Assembly: GCF_022605165.1 (NCBI RefSeq)
Contig: NC_063073.1
Span: forward strand, 1,736,001-1,800,000
DNA length: 64,000 nucleotides
Direction of reading: 5' to 3'
Source of the DNA: Purpureocillium takamizusanense
Lineage: Eukaryota > Ascomycota > Sordariomycetes > Hypocreales > Ophiocordycipitaceae
Shown: one piece after another, positions 11,491 through 22,440 of the stretch
Layout: every line of letters starts with the position of its first letter
Numbering within the stretch: the first letter of the stretch is position 1
Notes under the pieces: model-generated
What the model saw: only the letters and a program-made list of their open reading frames with translations
The model's database searches: none
What the model was told of the DNA's origin: nothing
Made by a program: the position numbers and the translations under genes

Positions 11491-12166
11491 GTCGATTGCG
11501 CGTGCGCTCGCTCGGCTCGCTCGCTCTCCCCTTGGTGCTGTAGTTGGGTCGGACGGTTGAGGGTATGGTGGTAACAGTCGTGTATCTGAGTCACTTTGCG
11601 GTGGTGACTTTTTAGGCGGCATCCATGGATCCATCCCACTTCCGATGGCGGGGTCCAGTCCGGTCCCTTCCAACAACTGGGCTGCTGTGGCGGGCGGTGG
11701 CCCAGGGGTGGGCGACTCTTGAGCCCTCCGCTGCCGGATTTACCTTAAAGCGTCCCGCCATGCCGTCCGCCTTTGGCGCCTCACAGCAGTGGAGGCCAGT
11801 TTACCACCCAGACTGCAGTGACCAGCGGAGCCTAATAAACCACCCACATCACTTCCAGGCGCGCGCGCCGCAACCAGCCCGCCCGAGCTCCTACCGAACT
11901 GGAACTGCCCGCAAACCAGCCTGTCCGCCTGGGGCAGGCCGTCCATCAACATTCATCCCTGCACAAGCTCGCTCCCAGCACCACTACCGCCGCCGCCAAG
12001 GACCCTCCTCCCAGTTGGGCCAACGTCAGCGTTTCGAGAACCCGTCCCTTGGTCGCTCCCTCACCGTCCATGTCCGCGATCGTACCCATGATGCGCTCCG
12101 CATGAGCTCGAGCTGCTCCGATGCAGAACCGGCCCAGCCAGCGCCGATGACGACAACCCGAATACC
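11491..12166. promoter_or_regulatory. Shared region between divergent FRS2 and DUF1746 genes
   Basis: 676 bp separate two start codons pointing away from each other, so both promoters must lie here. A plus-strand frame of 181 codons ends at 12170, overlapping the next ATG, but its sequence is Pro/Ser/Arg-rich and does not look like a protein. I see no clear TATA box. Confidence 0.5.
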
Positions 12167-13358
12167 ATGAGCGATGACGCCTCCCCCCGCAGGACGGCGC
12201 GCGGCGACGGCGCATCGCCACGTGCCATGGGAGCACCGTCGAGCGCGCCGCCGCCGCCGCCGCCCATCGATCGAGAAGACGACGAGCCCGACGACCACGG
12301 CGGCGACCTTGGCGATGCTGCGCCGCCCTCCCCGTCGCGCTCGCGCTCTGGGTCGCGGCCCCGGCGCAAGAAGAGGAGCCGCAAGAAGCGAAACCCCGGC
12401 CTCGCCAAGAAGCTCACCTTCATCACCCACCTCCTCAAGACGCTCGACCTGGTTGTCTTTGCCGAACTAAGCGCCCTGTACTATATGGAGTATGCAGCGC
12501 AGCTCCCCAGACTGACCGAGCAACCTTGGTTCGCCCGCTGACCTCGTCTCTCCCTCAAGATGCTCCATGTTTCGCTTCCTGCTGCGTGCCGCTGGCCAGT
12601 ACATATACCTGACGCCCAAAGACAACTCTTTCCCGTTCTTCATGCCGGCCAGCCGCCTGCACGTTCTACTCATCATCATACCCAACCTCATCTGCATGCT
12701 GCTGCATCTGTTTGGCCGTCTCCCGCACGGACCCGGCTTCCACCGGGGGTACCAGCACGGCGGGCTCATCATCGACTTTGTCGGCCAGCGGCCGCCGACC
12801 TACCGACTATACTACGTCCTAGCGGACATTGTCATACTTGCCGTGCAGTGTCTCATGCTCACGGTGCACACCCAGAGGGAAAAGATGCGCGTTGCCCTCA
12901 AGACTTTTAGACCGCTGGTGCCGGACATCGCGCAGGAGCTGGCGACGGCACGGTCCGCCGAGGACCTGGATGCCGAGGAGCGGGGTGTGCTTCGACATGC
13001 ACCAGGCATGGACGTGGATGAGGCCGAAGAAGACGGCGGCGTCGAGCTGCAAACGTTGAACACGGACGGGGCGCAGGAAGGCGAGGACAGTGCGCGCATG
13101 GAGGCGTCGGGCTCGCTGCTGCGGCCAGTCACGACCGAGGCCGGCTCCAGATCCCAGCTGTCGGATATCATGAACTCGGGCAACGCGGTCCTCGGCGAGT
13201 ACCACATCGTCCGCTCGCTCGCCTCGGCGGCGATTGACCTCGAGCGCTCGGCCGCCAACTCGCTCCAGACCATCGGCTACGGCGCGACCATGGCGGCTCT
13301 GCGCGCGCGGAGACAAGGTGCTGCGGCTCAAACGGCGACGCAGCATCCTAATAGATAG
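12167..13358 (+). CDS. DUF1746 multi-pass membrane protein (Dsc4-like candidate)
   Basis: Fungal DUF1746-type membrane protein. As I recall the family, it includes S. pombe Dsc4 of the Golgi Dsc ubiquitin-ligase complex; orthology here is inference. Exons: 12167-12489 and 12560-13358, with a GTATGC donor and a CCTCAAG acceptor. The join gives ALYYMECSMFRFLLRA, as expected for the domain. The product is about 373 residues. Residues 1-85 are low-complexity (Pro run, then RPRRKKRSRKKR). The domain follows with three hydrophobic segments: LDLVVFAELSALYYM, LHVLLIIIPNLICMLLHLFG and YYVLADIVILAVQCLMLTVH. The C-terminal half is hydrophilic with acidic stretches. Its stop lies 64 bp from the convergent RCL1 stop. 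Confidence 0.85.
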
Positions 13359-13422
13359 ACCGTTGATACCACGACCGGATATAAATGTTGCACGACGCCA
13401 CTTGCACCATGTCAGCTTATGA

Positions 13423-14634
13423 TTACGCTATCTTCCTACCCACGTTCCCTACGCCTGTGCCCTTTACTGAAACGACCAAGTCGCCCGACTCGTCCTCGAC
13501 GTCTCGCAGTCCCCAGCTGCTCGCACCAAACGTCTTGAGGTCTCTCGCCAAGCCGACCAGGTCCTCCGTCCCGATGACTTCCCTTCCTATCCGTAGCCGG
13601 CCCACGTCCTCTGACCCCATGGCCATGAGTATCAGCACGGCGCCCGCCGACACCTGGCTCACGCAGCCACCCTGTTCGATCTGCTCCAGCAGCTGGTAGG
13701 CGCACCGCTTGCCAATGTCCTCGGGCACAACGCCACCCGACGGCGGCACGACCACGTCTGCCGAGTAGAGCACGCCCGTGGAGCTCGACTCGGCGACAAG
13801 GCTAAGGCCGAAACCGATGCCGAGCCGGCGCTTGTTGCCCGACTTGTCCGTGGGCACCAGCGGGGCCTGGTCGTACTGCGCCGCGACGTGGATGTCCGAG
13901 ACGAGCGGGTTGAGGACCTCGCGGGCCGAGTGGATCATGCGGGCGTTGTTGGACGCCGACACGCCGGTGCAGTACGCGACGCCGCGGATGCGCTTTATCC
14001 TCCCGGGGCTGCGGTTCAGGTGCAGCGTCTTGGGCAGCCGGACCTGGCTGGCGAAGCGCAGCTCGACGCACCCGCCGCCGCCCTTGCCGCCGGGCCCGGC
14101 GCACGACCGTGACAGCACGCGCAGTTCGATGCGCGCGGGGGGGATGCCGAAGAGCCCCAGGAGCGGCAGGACGGCGGTGCGGAACGTGTCGACAGAGACG
14201 TCGCCCGTCTCCGTCGCGGCGGTGATGACGCCGGGGCCCGAGAAGCGCACGTTCATGTGCGCTTTGGAGAAGGGCGCCAGCAGGCACAGCGGCAGCAGGA
14301 AATAGGTGATGCCGCGGGTGCATGAGTCCGGGATGTGGTGCTCGATAACATCGCCCTCGACGGCGCCCTGGCCCGCAATGGTGCCCGAGATGAGGCCCGG
14401 GTGGTACGTGATGGTGGTGCCCGTATAGGATATTTGCATCGAGGAGCCGTTGGTGACGGCCTCGAGGAGCCGCAGGAAGGAGATTTCATGCGAGGCGAGG
14501 CCTGGGTTTGTCGGTGATGAGCTGCGGATCTTGGAGATGTGGATGGGCCGGCCGGTGAGCGTCGAGATGGTGAGCCGCCGCGCAAAGGACCGATGTCCCG
14601 TGAAGCGCAGGTACTCGGGCGCTGGATTGGACAT
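13423..14634 (-). CDS. RCL1: RNA 3'-terminal phosphate cyclase-like protein Rcl1
   Basis: Nucleolar ribosome-biogenesis factor of the RNA cyclase fold, needed with Bms1 for 18S rRNA processing in yeast (family knowledge). It is a single uninterrupted exon of 403 codons, a normal length. It begins LRFTGHRSFARRLTISTLTG, where cyclases have the FxGHxxxRxRLxxS-type start. It carries TYHPGLISGTIAGQ, the ITYFLLPLCLLAPFSK segment, GGGCVELRF and RIRGVAYCTGVS. The C-terminal part includes PEDIGKRCAYQLLEQIEQGGCV and the GxE-type end VGREVIGTEDLV. It is head-to-head with the PPR gene (375 bp between starts) and convergent with DUF1746. Confidence 0.95.
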   Translation of the reverse strand: MSNPAPEYLRFTGHRSFARRLTISTLTGRPIHISKIRSSSPTNPGLASHEISFLRLLEAVTNGSSMQISYTGTTITYHPGLISGTIAGQGAVEGDVIEHHIPDSCTRGITYFLLPLCLLAPFSKAHMNVRFSGPGVITAATETGDVSVDTFRTAVLPLLGLFGIPPARIELRVLSRSCAGPGGKGGGGCVELRFASQVRLPKTLHLNRSPGRIKRIRGVAYCTGVSASNNARMIHSAREVLNPLVSDIHVAAQYDQAPLVPTDKSGNKRRLGIGFGLSLVAESSSTGVLYSADVVVPPSGGVVPEDIGKRCAYQLLEQIEQGGCVSQVSAGAVLILMAMGSEDVGRLRIGREVIGTEDLVGLARDLKTFGASSWGLRDVEDESGDLVVSVKGTGVGNVGRKIA

Positions 14635-15009
14635 TTTGAGCGTCCGGGCTGTCGGGAGCGAGGGAGGGAGGAGGGGGGGGGGTATCTTGTTGCGCAGAGG
14701 AGGACTGCCTATCTGGAGGCGCGTGCATTAGTAGCCGCCGCCGCTCAAAAAATCATTGAAAAATTATGCCGGTCCCTGCACCACCCATCGCGCAGCACGA
14801 CTCATCACCGCCTGCTCATTACAGCGCGTGCAGGGCGCTAAGAAACTTTGTTGCGCTCTTATCGATAACAGCGTCCCTGGGCAAGGCAACCCGCTCAAAT
14901 ATGCAACCAGGGGACCATCAACTCTCCGAACTCGTCTTGCATCCCATCGAGCTTCAACGAGAACGGTTTCCGCCCCTCCCCCCCCCTCCTACCGCAGCAC
15001 CGTCGAAGC
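14635..15009. promoter_or_regulatory. Shared promoter between divergent RCL1 and PPR genes
   Basis: 375 bp between start codons facing outward. It contains a G run of about ten (near 14675-14685) and a C-rich run (near 14977-14987), and no open frame of note. Confidence 0.5.
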
Positions 15010-17577
15010 ATGCCCGGCCGTCCGCTGCTTCTCGATCTAGGAAGTCCAAGCGGTCCCATTTGTCGGTCATGTCTTTATAGCATCCGACGGCATGTCGCCC
15101 GGCCTGCGGCCGCCGCTTACAGCTCCCAGGCGTCTCGGAGGTCGAAGCCGCAACCCAGAATAGCCGACGCCGTCAGCCGTCCCCCGGACCAGAATGAGCT
15201 CAGGCAATATCTCCAAAGCATTCAGGAGCTGCAGGGGTCTTCCTCCAAGGATGGCGACGTGCAAGACTTTTCGGTCCGCTTTTTCGAGCAAAACGAGACG
15301 AGCCGCGCCGAAGTCGACGAGAAGGATTTCGACTCTTTGCAGAGCGTACTGGACGGCTCAGACTTCAAAGATGCAATTCTCGACATACAGGGCGCCTTGG
15401 AGAGCCAGGAAGATCGTGACAGTTTTCAGACGGTCATGCGAGAGATGGGCGGCGACTTTGACAAGGTGGCTTCGGCCGACGATATGGAGAAGATGTTGGC
15501 CAAGATGCAGGCCTACACCGACTCACTCGACGCGGAGATGGACAAATTCGGCGCCGAATTTGACCTGCCAAAGGAGCTAATCGACACATTGCGACAAGAC
15601 GTGTCGGGCCTGGACGATCTGGAGGACCTGGAGGACCTGGAGGACATGCCGGACCTAGAGGGCCTTCCGCTTCTCGATGAGACGGGGCGACGACGCATCT
15701 CCCCTCCGCAAATTTCCGAAAAGCCGTGGACACCGAATCAGCGCAAAAAAATCACGAGGCTCAACTCCATCCTGGCTCGCGTATTTAGGGACCTACGCCG
15801 CGAACCTGGCCTGACCAAGAAGAGCGTTTCGTCCGTCTACAAAGCGTACCACGCAGCCAGGCTCCCTCTGGCGCGCGGCTGGGGCAACGTACCGGTTGAT
15901 GTCTGGGACCTCCTCTGGACAATATTTTCGGCGGACGAGTCCATCAACACGCACAGACTGGCTCATGTCTCCATGCTGGCAAGGGATATGAGCGCGGCCA
16001 AGATCACACTCAGTCCGTTGCAACAACTGCTGACCATTGAGGCCGTTTTTGTCGACGGCTGGGAGGCCAAGGCGATCGAGAACTGGAGGCGATGCATGAG
16101 CACCCTGGGTGATGAGAAATCAGAGACCTTTCAGCAGTTCTGGGAGCTCGGTGTGCGCATATACTGCCGCACCGGGGACGTGGAGCAGGCGCAGCGGGCG
16201 GCAGGCAAGCTCCTGGAAAAGCGCCTGGACGCGCGCATACTCATGCCTCTGATCCGGACGCTCTCTGAGCAAGGTACCCCGGAGGGCCAGGAGCAAGCCT
16301 GGGCGACCTATCGGCAGATGAGGGACCTCTTAGGCGGGGGGATGAAGCTTGCAGACTACGACCAGGTGGTGGCGTATTTCCTCACCACCAACCAGACCGA
16401 AAATGCTCTGTACGCCTTTGTCGACATGATGAGCGATGGCCAGATCGACCTGAAGCGGCAAAAATACATGCCCTCGGTCGTCGCAAACAAGTTCTTCCTC
16501 GGCAAGTGGCTCAAGCGGCTGATTGGCGCCGGTGACCTGGACGGCGCCTTCAGCGTGGTCGAGTTCATGCGATCAAAGGGCGTTGATGCGGCGCCGATAC
16601 ACCTCAACGGCTTGATCGGTGCATGGCAGAGGTCGGGCGGTGCCGATGATCTCGTCAAGGCGGACAAGTTGGCCTGGGATATGATCGAATCGCGCGTCAG
16701 CTTTGTGCGCGCACGAAAAGCTGGGAGCATCATCACTCGACCTGGCCCATCGTCAGGCACAGCACCTTGGCCAAGGGCCACATTGGAAACGTTTTGTCTC
16801 CTGGCTGAAAACTATCGCCTGCGCGACCTACACACCAAACTCGCGTCACTGTGGGCTGCGTTCCGCGATGCCGAGATCAGCCCCGACGCCTTCATGATGA
16901 ACCAGTTGCTCGAGTCGTACATCCAGGCCGGGCAGCCCAAAGAGGCCATGGCGCTGTATCGCTCCCTCGTGACCGAGCGTGGGGTCGCTCCCGACCCCTA
17001 TACTTTCAGCGCGCTGTGGAAGACGCTGGCCGTGAACCGTCTTCACGTCGTCGCCCCCGACGCCCTCGAGGAAGAAGTCGCGGCGACACGCGCCCTCTTC
17101 AAGGAGACGCTCAACTTCAAGCACGTGTTTCAACCCGACGGCATCGACGGGCAGCTCGCCCGCAAGATGCTCCACACCTTCCGCCGGCTCAAGGACAACG
17201 CCGGCCTCCTCGTCGCCATGACCGCCCTCAAGAACGTGTTGGGCTTCCTGCCGCCCGAGACGCTCGCGTTGGAGCTCCTCCTCGGCACCACCAAGCTCGC
17301 GTTGGACACGCCCCCGCAGCGAAGGCGCCTCATGCTCGCGAAGCGCGACCTCGACCGCGCGCTCCTGGCGTGGGCCAACAACGAAGAAGGCAGCGGCGAG
17401 GGCGCGGAGCGTCTCGAGGGCCGCCGCGGCGAGGCCCTCTACGAGTACCTCCAGAAGAGGTTCTGGCCTGACGAGGGCGCCTACGAGGACAAGAGGAGGG
17501 TCCTCGTCGAGGTGGCCAAGGAGATGGGCGTGCACAAGCTCTTGGCGGCAAAGACTGGTGGCGGGCGCAAGGCATAG
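15010..17577 (+). CDS. Mitochondrial pentatricopeptide-repeat-type protein
   Basis: A large single-exon protein of 855 residues. Residues 1-45 look like a mitochondrial presequence: basic, hydroxylated, with CRSCLYSIRRHVARPAAAAYSSQASRR-type composition. An acidic region follows, with three consecutive DLE repeats at about residues 199-209. From about residue 240 onward, helical-hairpin repeats fit PPR/TPR architecture, with phrases such as ALYAFVDMMSDGQIDLK, GDLDGAFSVVEFMRSKGVD and PKEAMALYRSLVTERGVAPDPYTFSALW. Fungal proteins of this type act in mitochondrial RNA expression or in complex assembly (CIA84 is one). I cannot assign this one to a named gene. It ends in a basic KLLAAKTGGGRKA tail. 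Confidence 0.85.
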   Translation: MPGRPLLLDLGSPSGPICRSCLYSIRRHVARPAAAAYSSQASRRSKPQPRIADAVSRPPDQNELRQYLQSIQELQGSSSKDGDVQDFSVRFFEQNETSRAEVDEKDFDSLQSVLDGSDFKDAILDIQGALESQEDRDSFQTVMREMGGDFDKVASADDMEKMLAKMQAYTDSLDAEMDKFGAEFDLPKELIDTLRQDVSGLDDLEDLEDLEDMPDLEGLPLLDETGRRRISPPQISEKPWTPNQRKKITRLNSILARVFRDLRREPGLTKKSVSSVYKAYHAARLPLARGWGNVPVDVWDLLWTIFSADESINTHRLAHVSMLARDMSAAKITLSPLQQLLTIEAVFVDGWEAKAIENWRRCMSTLGDEKSETFQQFWELGVRIYCRTGDVEQAQRAAGKLLEKRLDARILMPLIRTLSEQGTPEGQEQAWATYRQMRDLLGGGMKLADYDQVVAYFLTTNQTENALYAFVDMMSDGQIDLKRQKYMPSVVANKFFLGKWLKRLIGAGDLDGAFSVVEFMRSKGVDAAPIHLNGLIGAWQRSGGADDLVKADKLAWDMIESRVSFVRARKAGSIITRPGPSSGTAPWPRATLETFCLLAENYRLRDLHTKLASLWAAFRDAEISPDAFMMNQLLESYIQAGQPKEAMALYRSLVTERGVAPDPYTFSALWKTLAVNRLHVVAPDALEEEVAATRALFKETLNFKHVFQPDGIDGQLARKMLHTFRRLKDNAGLLVAMTALKNVLGFLPPETLALELLLGTTKLALDTPPQRRRLMLAKRDLDRALLAWANNEEGSGEGAERLEGRRGEALYEYLQKRFWPDEGAYEDKRRVLVEVAKEMGVHKLLAAKTGGGRKA

Positions 17578-18335
17578 ATGGCCGCCGTGTATGTACGATT
17601 TGTGATATAGGATGATCTATAGTGACAGGGGACGGAGGCTGCGCACCCCGGCTTGATGATGAGGCTAGAGTGCGGGCTTGTACTTGATAGTAAACTAGAC
17701 GACCACCAGAGACAGATACATCTTGTATAGTATCCCCTACTCTCCCGTCTTGATATAGACAGACGCAAGGCAAAAGGGCTTTTCTTTCCGTGGCTGGTTC
17801 CTAGCGTTGACGGTGAGCACCACCACCACCACCACCACCACCATGAGATGGACTCGTGACGTATGTACGTGGCGGGGAGAGCGTATGCATTGCATGCATG
17901 TATGTAGCATTATTACGAATAGCGAGGCCCCCGAAAGAAAGCCCACCCGTATCTACCTACTCCAAACCCAAACCAAACCAAACCAGCCGCAGCTTCCCAT
18001 CCCGTGTCATTTTTCGACCGCGTCCCATAACCCTGCTTGGACCCGCGCGGTCTTCTTTAATCTATCTAGCCCTATTTCTCTCGCCTGCCCGCGTACAAAC
18101 CCATCGAGGGCGCGTACACTCTCCTCCTATCCGGGGACAAAATGGAGAGGGAAGAAAAGGCCCAATAAGGAGTTTTGGCGGGCAAAGTAGGAAAGGGGAG
18201 GGAAAAGAGAAGGAACCCAAAAGACACACACGCAGACACGCAAAAACTCCATCGCTATGCATTGTATCGCATGAACCGAACCCGTTGGTTATCCCAAAGG
18301 GGGAGCGACGACACTAGAGGGTGAGAGTGCTCCCT
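17578..18335. other. Convergent 3' region with (CAC)n tract
   Basis: 758 bp between the stops of the PPR gene and the TAF3-like tail. It contains eight CAC triplets at 17818-17842. No convincing coding frame is seen; two overlapping plus-strand frames of 127 and 153 codons are low-complexity and probably chance. Confidence 0.6.
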
Positions 18336-18614
18336 CTACTGCTCGTCGTCAAAAAATTTCTTGGGCCGCCTTATCCTGCCGGACTTTCGCGGCAAGTGGT
18401 GTGTCGGCTTCTCTGGCCACGGCGGCTCCTCCCCGTGGCGATCCAGCTGCCTCTCCTCGGCGGCAGAGGGGATATCGCTCCGCCCTGAGCGGGAGATGCC
18501 GCCGCTCCGACGACAATTCGTCGTCTTATTCTTTTTATTCGCCGCCTTTGTCGTCGTCGTCGTCGTTGTGGTATGTCTCGCGACCTTTGGCAGCTTCGTC
18601 CTCTGGCCCGACTC
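18336..18614 (-). other. Probable C-terminal tail of the TAF3-like protein beyond an in-frame TAG
   Basis: Directly downstream of the TAG at 18617-18615, and in the same frame, 92 sense codons run to a stop at 18336. They encode a Thr run, a Lys/Asn-rich stretch (KAANKKNKTT), then RSGGISRSGRSD and EERQLDRHGEEPPWPEKP. The end is basic and well formed: PRKSGRIRRPKKFFDDEQ. The composition looks like a genuine basic C-terminus rather than 3' UTR. Most likely an intron removes the TAG. One phase-consistent option is a weak GTCGGC donor upstream with the CCAAAG acceptor just before the VARH codons. A nonsense mutation, a sequencing error or readthrough are alternatives. Confidence 0.5.
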
Positions 18615-19468
18615 CTACGTCAGGTCCATCTTCTCGGTTTCGTGACCATCGTCGAGCCTGTCGCCGACCGAGCTGAGGCCCGAGCTTGCTGCCGACGGCG
18701 ACGACGCATGGTGGTGGCCGTTTGTCTGCGCCCCCTCCTGCCCCGCGCGGTGTCCCGCATCGTCGTTGTCGTCGCCGTCGTCGATTTGCGGCGGCGGTGT
18801 AAAGTACGCGCGGCTGCGCTCCATGACCCAGTCGTCGATGCTCATGATCGGTCCGCCCTCGACCTGAATGTCCGCGACCGCGTCGAGGGGCTTCCCGATG
18901 AGGGTGCCGTTCCATTTCGAATCCTCGCCCGCCTTGCTGTGCTTCATCTTAAGAGCTGTATTCTCCGTCAGCGCATCTGTCTGTATCCGACGCGACCACA
19001 CCTGGTCGCACGCGATCCACAGTCGACGACCTGGGGGCATGTGCTCGACCACCTACCGCTCAAGTAGTCGGTCGCATCCGACTCGCCGTCACCCTTGCCC
19101 ATCTCCATTAGCTCCTTCATGACGGGGCCCGAGAACCACTCGAGGAACTCGTCCACGCCGCGCAGGTCCTCGTCGCCGTCGTCGCCGTTCTGGCGCCAGT
19201 GCTCGTCCGTGGGCGTCCGCTCCGGCTGCAGCGCGCCCACGTCCTGCAGCGCCATGCGCAGCTCCACCACCGTGTAGTCGCTCGCCTCGCCGCGCGCGTG
19301 TACCGCATGCGCTGCCGTCTTCTCGCACAGGGTCTGCAGGTACCGCGCCGCGAGGTCCGTCAGAGAGTCAAGCACCGCGCCCCGCGTCGCGTGGTAGCCC
19401 GCCGCGCGGAGCACCTGCAGGATCACGGGCCGCAGCAGGGCATGGAAAATCGCCGGCTGCCCGGCCAT
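18615..19468 (-). CDS. TAF3-like histone-fold (Bromo_TP) TFIID subunit
   Basis: Probable TFIID subunit with an N-terminal histone-fold of the bromodomain-associated type. Residues about 5-80 hold FHALLRPVILQVLRAAGYHATRG, LDSLTDLAARYLQTLCEKTA, and YTVVELRMALQDVGAL. Exons: 19468-19057 and 18955-18615, with a GTAGGT donor, a GCTGACG branch site and an ATACAG acceptor. The second exon has KHSKAGEDSKWNGTLIGKP and VEGGPIMSIDDW, which fits the block that follows the histone fold in fungal TAF3 proteins. An acidic Asp-rich part follows. The frame closes at TAG after EKMDLT, but the same frame continues for 92 more sense codons (see the adjoining feature), so the true product is probably longer. TAF8 or SPT7-type histone folds are the alternatives. 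Confidence 0.75.
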
Positions 19469-20029
19469 GTCGAAGGTGGTTTGGTGAAGCTCGCTGTCGT
19501 GCTTGTCTGGAGGGGTGTGGTGCCGATGGTTGCTCCTCTAGTTGGACGGCCGCGAGAGTTGCTCGAGCCGATGCTGTCGCAGTGTGGGCTTCATCGGGCA
19601 CGTCGACAATAGCACACGAGGCGCATGTTCCACAGAATACAGAAAAATTGGTGGCAGGGCTTTTATGTCGACGCCGTGGGTTGTATGCAGTGTCGAGGTT
19701 TGAAGGTCTGGCAAACATGTTTGGAGCGCCATTCACCAAGCCGGCCCGTCGTACAGTGCCATATAGGGATGATTCACACTGCGCACTGTGCATTCACCAA
19801 ACGTCTTCATTGTCGCTGGGCCTTCAGTCCTGCAAAACATATGAGTACTATGCAACGTGACCGATCACTGATTGTGTATCGTGAGTTAATTCATCCACCA
19901 TCGACGCTGGTCGCTCTACCACCCTTACAATTTGGGTGAGGTAGCCTCTCATAACGGCAAGCAGCCCGCGTTTACATGTCCAGCTATGCCTGCCTTGGGC
20001 TATCCAACCGTGAATTGCAACGTTCTCGT
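19469..20029. other. Intergenic region between TAF3-like start and S9 peptidase end
   Basis: 561 bp that must include the TAF3-like promoter and the 3' UTR of the neighbouring peptidase gene. I see no coding frame, repeat or RNA gene. Confidence 0.5.
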
Positions 20030-22440
20030 TCATGTCGTTTTCTCGTCCCTTATGCCGCTGTACTTGTTAATCCATTCAATCACCTCACGATGCCAGACCA
20101 GCGAGTTTTCCGGCCTCAGCACCCACTAGTGTTGTCAGTCACACTGTCAAGCTCAGGGTCATTTGGCTGTGACTTTACGTACATGGTTCTCGTCGGGGAA
20201 CATGACTAGCTTGCTGGGAACGTTGCGGGCCTGCAACACGTTGAACATGGCCAGGCCTTCAGACACTGGCAAGCGGTAGTCCAGTTCGTTATGGATGACC
20301 TACATCACGATCAGCATGCCATTCGTGGTTCGAGTGACACCCTACTCACCAGCTGGGGCGTCGCCCAATTCTGGGTGTGCAGCGAGGGGTCCCATTTCGT
20401 GTAGATATCTCGGCTCTCCCAAAGGGTGCCACCAAAGTCGTGTTCCGGGAAGAAGAGCTCCTCGGTGGACCATTGGTTCTGTGTTGAGAACACACCATCA
20501 TGGCACACGAGGGCCTTGAACTTGCGTCCCAAGTCATGGCCTTGGACCCAGTCTAGCCCCTTGTCAGTACATGCAGTTCGCAGTGCTCAAACGGGAACTG
20601 TGGCAACTCACTTATCATGTATCCTCCATAGGACGCGCCGAGAGCAACAGCCCGCGAAGTGTCAATGTAGCCGACCTCCTTCTCCAGATACTCGAAGCAC
20701 TTTACAAGGTCGTCGTAGGGGTTGCCACCCCAATTGCACGTGATGGCATCGGTATGCTTTTGGCCGTAGCCGGTGCTTCCTGTTGGATTGGGCGACACAG
20801 CCACGTACCCTTGTTCTGCGAAGATGGCTGGGTTCCAACGGGTGCTCCAGTCGTCAACCCATGCGGACTGGGGCCCGCCGTGGATCAGGAAAGCGAGAGG
20901 GTACTTCTTTGAAGGGTCAAATTTGGACGGCTTCGTTATAAGAGCGTGGTTGTCGTATCCAGCGGAGCCGGGATACCAAATCTCGTCGCACTGCGACTTG
21001 TGGAGGCCAAATGACTTGCCGTTCTTGGAGCTGGACGAAACCTCGGTGGTCTTCTTGGTCGAGGGATCTAGAATGGCGTAGCTGGAGCTCTCGACGCGAG
21101 ACCGCGTAGAGACGAGCAGAGACGGGCCGTTCCCCAGTAGTCTGGCCTCAGAAACAGAGCCGTCTTCGTGTATGGCAACTGGTGTCTTAGTCGCTTCCTT
21201 AGGTGATGAGGGAAGCTTCCACAGCTTGACCCTGCCATGCATCTCCGCTGCGACATATAGCTCCTTGCCATCATTGCTCCACGTAATCCAATCCGGCTTC
21301 AAATCCCATCCTCCTTGGCCATCGTCTGTCTCATAGAACTCTTGCACGTTGCTCAGGTCATTGACGTCGGGTATCAGCAGCAGTCTCGTCTTGTCGGCTT
21401 CGTACTGGTCGTGCTTCATTCTAGCAAAGGCGATCTGTTTGCCATCCCTCGAAAAGGTCGGTGCGATGCTGTAACCCCGTAACCTGCCTGTTTTGACAAT
21501 CTGGGGCGGCGAAGGCTTCTCGACAAACGATTTGATGGGCACATAGTACAGATCCGTCTTGGTATACCTCGCCGGGTTCAGCTCGGGATCCTTGGCGACA
21601 AAGCAGATGCCGTGAGCGGCGATGTCGAAATCTCCGGTGCCGCCAAAGGGAGGGACCGGGGAACTCAGACCGGTGCCCGCCAGCAGATTGGTGAAGCCGG
21701 GGGTCTCCAAAGACCATTTGCCGTCAATCTTAGCAAGCTCGCCGTACCAGAGGGAGTTTTGGTTGTCCGTCGACCAGGCATCCCAATGGCGGACGAAGAG
21801 AGACGTGTAAATCTTGGCCGTAGAGTGGGACTTGGCCTCGGCCGGCGGCCAGTACATATCGCCCTTGGGCGTGGTCAAGGCGGCACAGCAGATGGCGACC
21901 TTGCCCGAGGGCAGCTGCTTGGCTTTGGGGCTGGAGATGCTGCCGGCGAGGTAGTGTATCATGTGCGGTCTGTGCCGGGTCAGCCAGGATCCCTCCCGGG
22001 CAGGGATCGCGACGCTCCCGTGAGCGGGCGGACCTACTCAGACTTGTCGCCTAGGTGCTGGGACATGATCATGGTGCAGCCATTCTCGGCAGGCTTGAGA
22101 TACAAGACCTCCTTCTCGCCAATCCAGATGGGGTCGCTGGCGCCAGGGTCCTCGGAGACCAGGTGGGAGCTACCGTCCTTGATGTTGAGGACGCGGATTG
22201 ACGACGACTTGGAGTGCGTCTCAAACGAGTAGGCCGACACCTGTTCGGCGGAGCTCTTGTCAGCGATTGGACCCTAGCGAGGCATCCTGCAGCCGTTGTC
22301 CCATCTCACATCCGTGTGCGACGCGGGCAGGCACATACCGTGTAGAGCGCCAGCTCTCCGGTCGAGTTGGGGACGCCGGCGGACCGTCGAGGGGCCGAGA
22401 GGAGCACCTCGGGGGTGAAGTGGGCAGCTTGGACTGTCAT
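20030..22440 (-). CDS. Dipeptidyl-peptidase V-like prolyl oligopeptidase (S9), no signal peptide
   Basis: Serine peptidase of the prolyl oligopeptidase family (S9C, DPP V-like), which releases dipeptides from oligopeptides. Six exons fit in phase: 22440-22339, 22240-22038, 21969-20612, 20552-20350, 20299-20183 and 20125-20030. The product is 692 residues. The N-terminal half is beta-propeller-like. The hydrolase domain has [18 protein letters not shown], the nucleophile motif GASYGGYM (Ser548), the Asp in HNELDYRLP (Asp629) and His661 in DENHW. Splice joins such as [19 protein letters not shown] agree with the family. The N-terminus ([15 protein letters not shown]) lacks a secretory signal, unlike the secreted DPP V of aspergilli and dermatophytes. 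A cytosolic paralogue is therefore likely. Confidence 0.93.
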
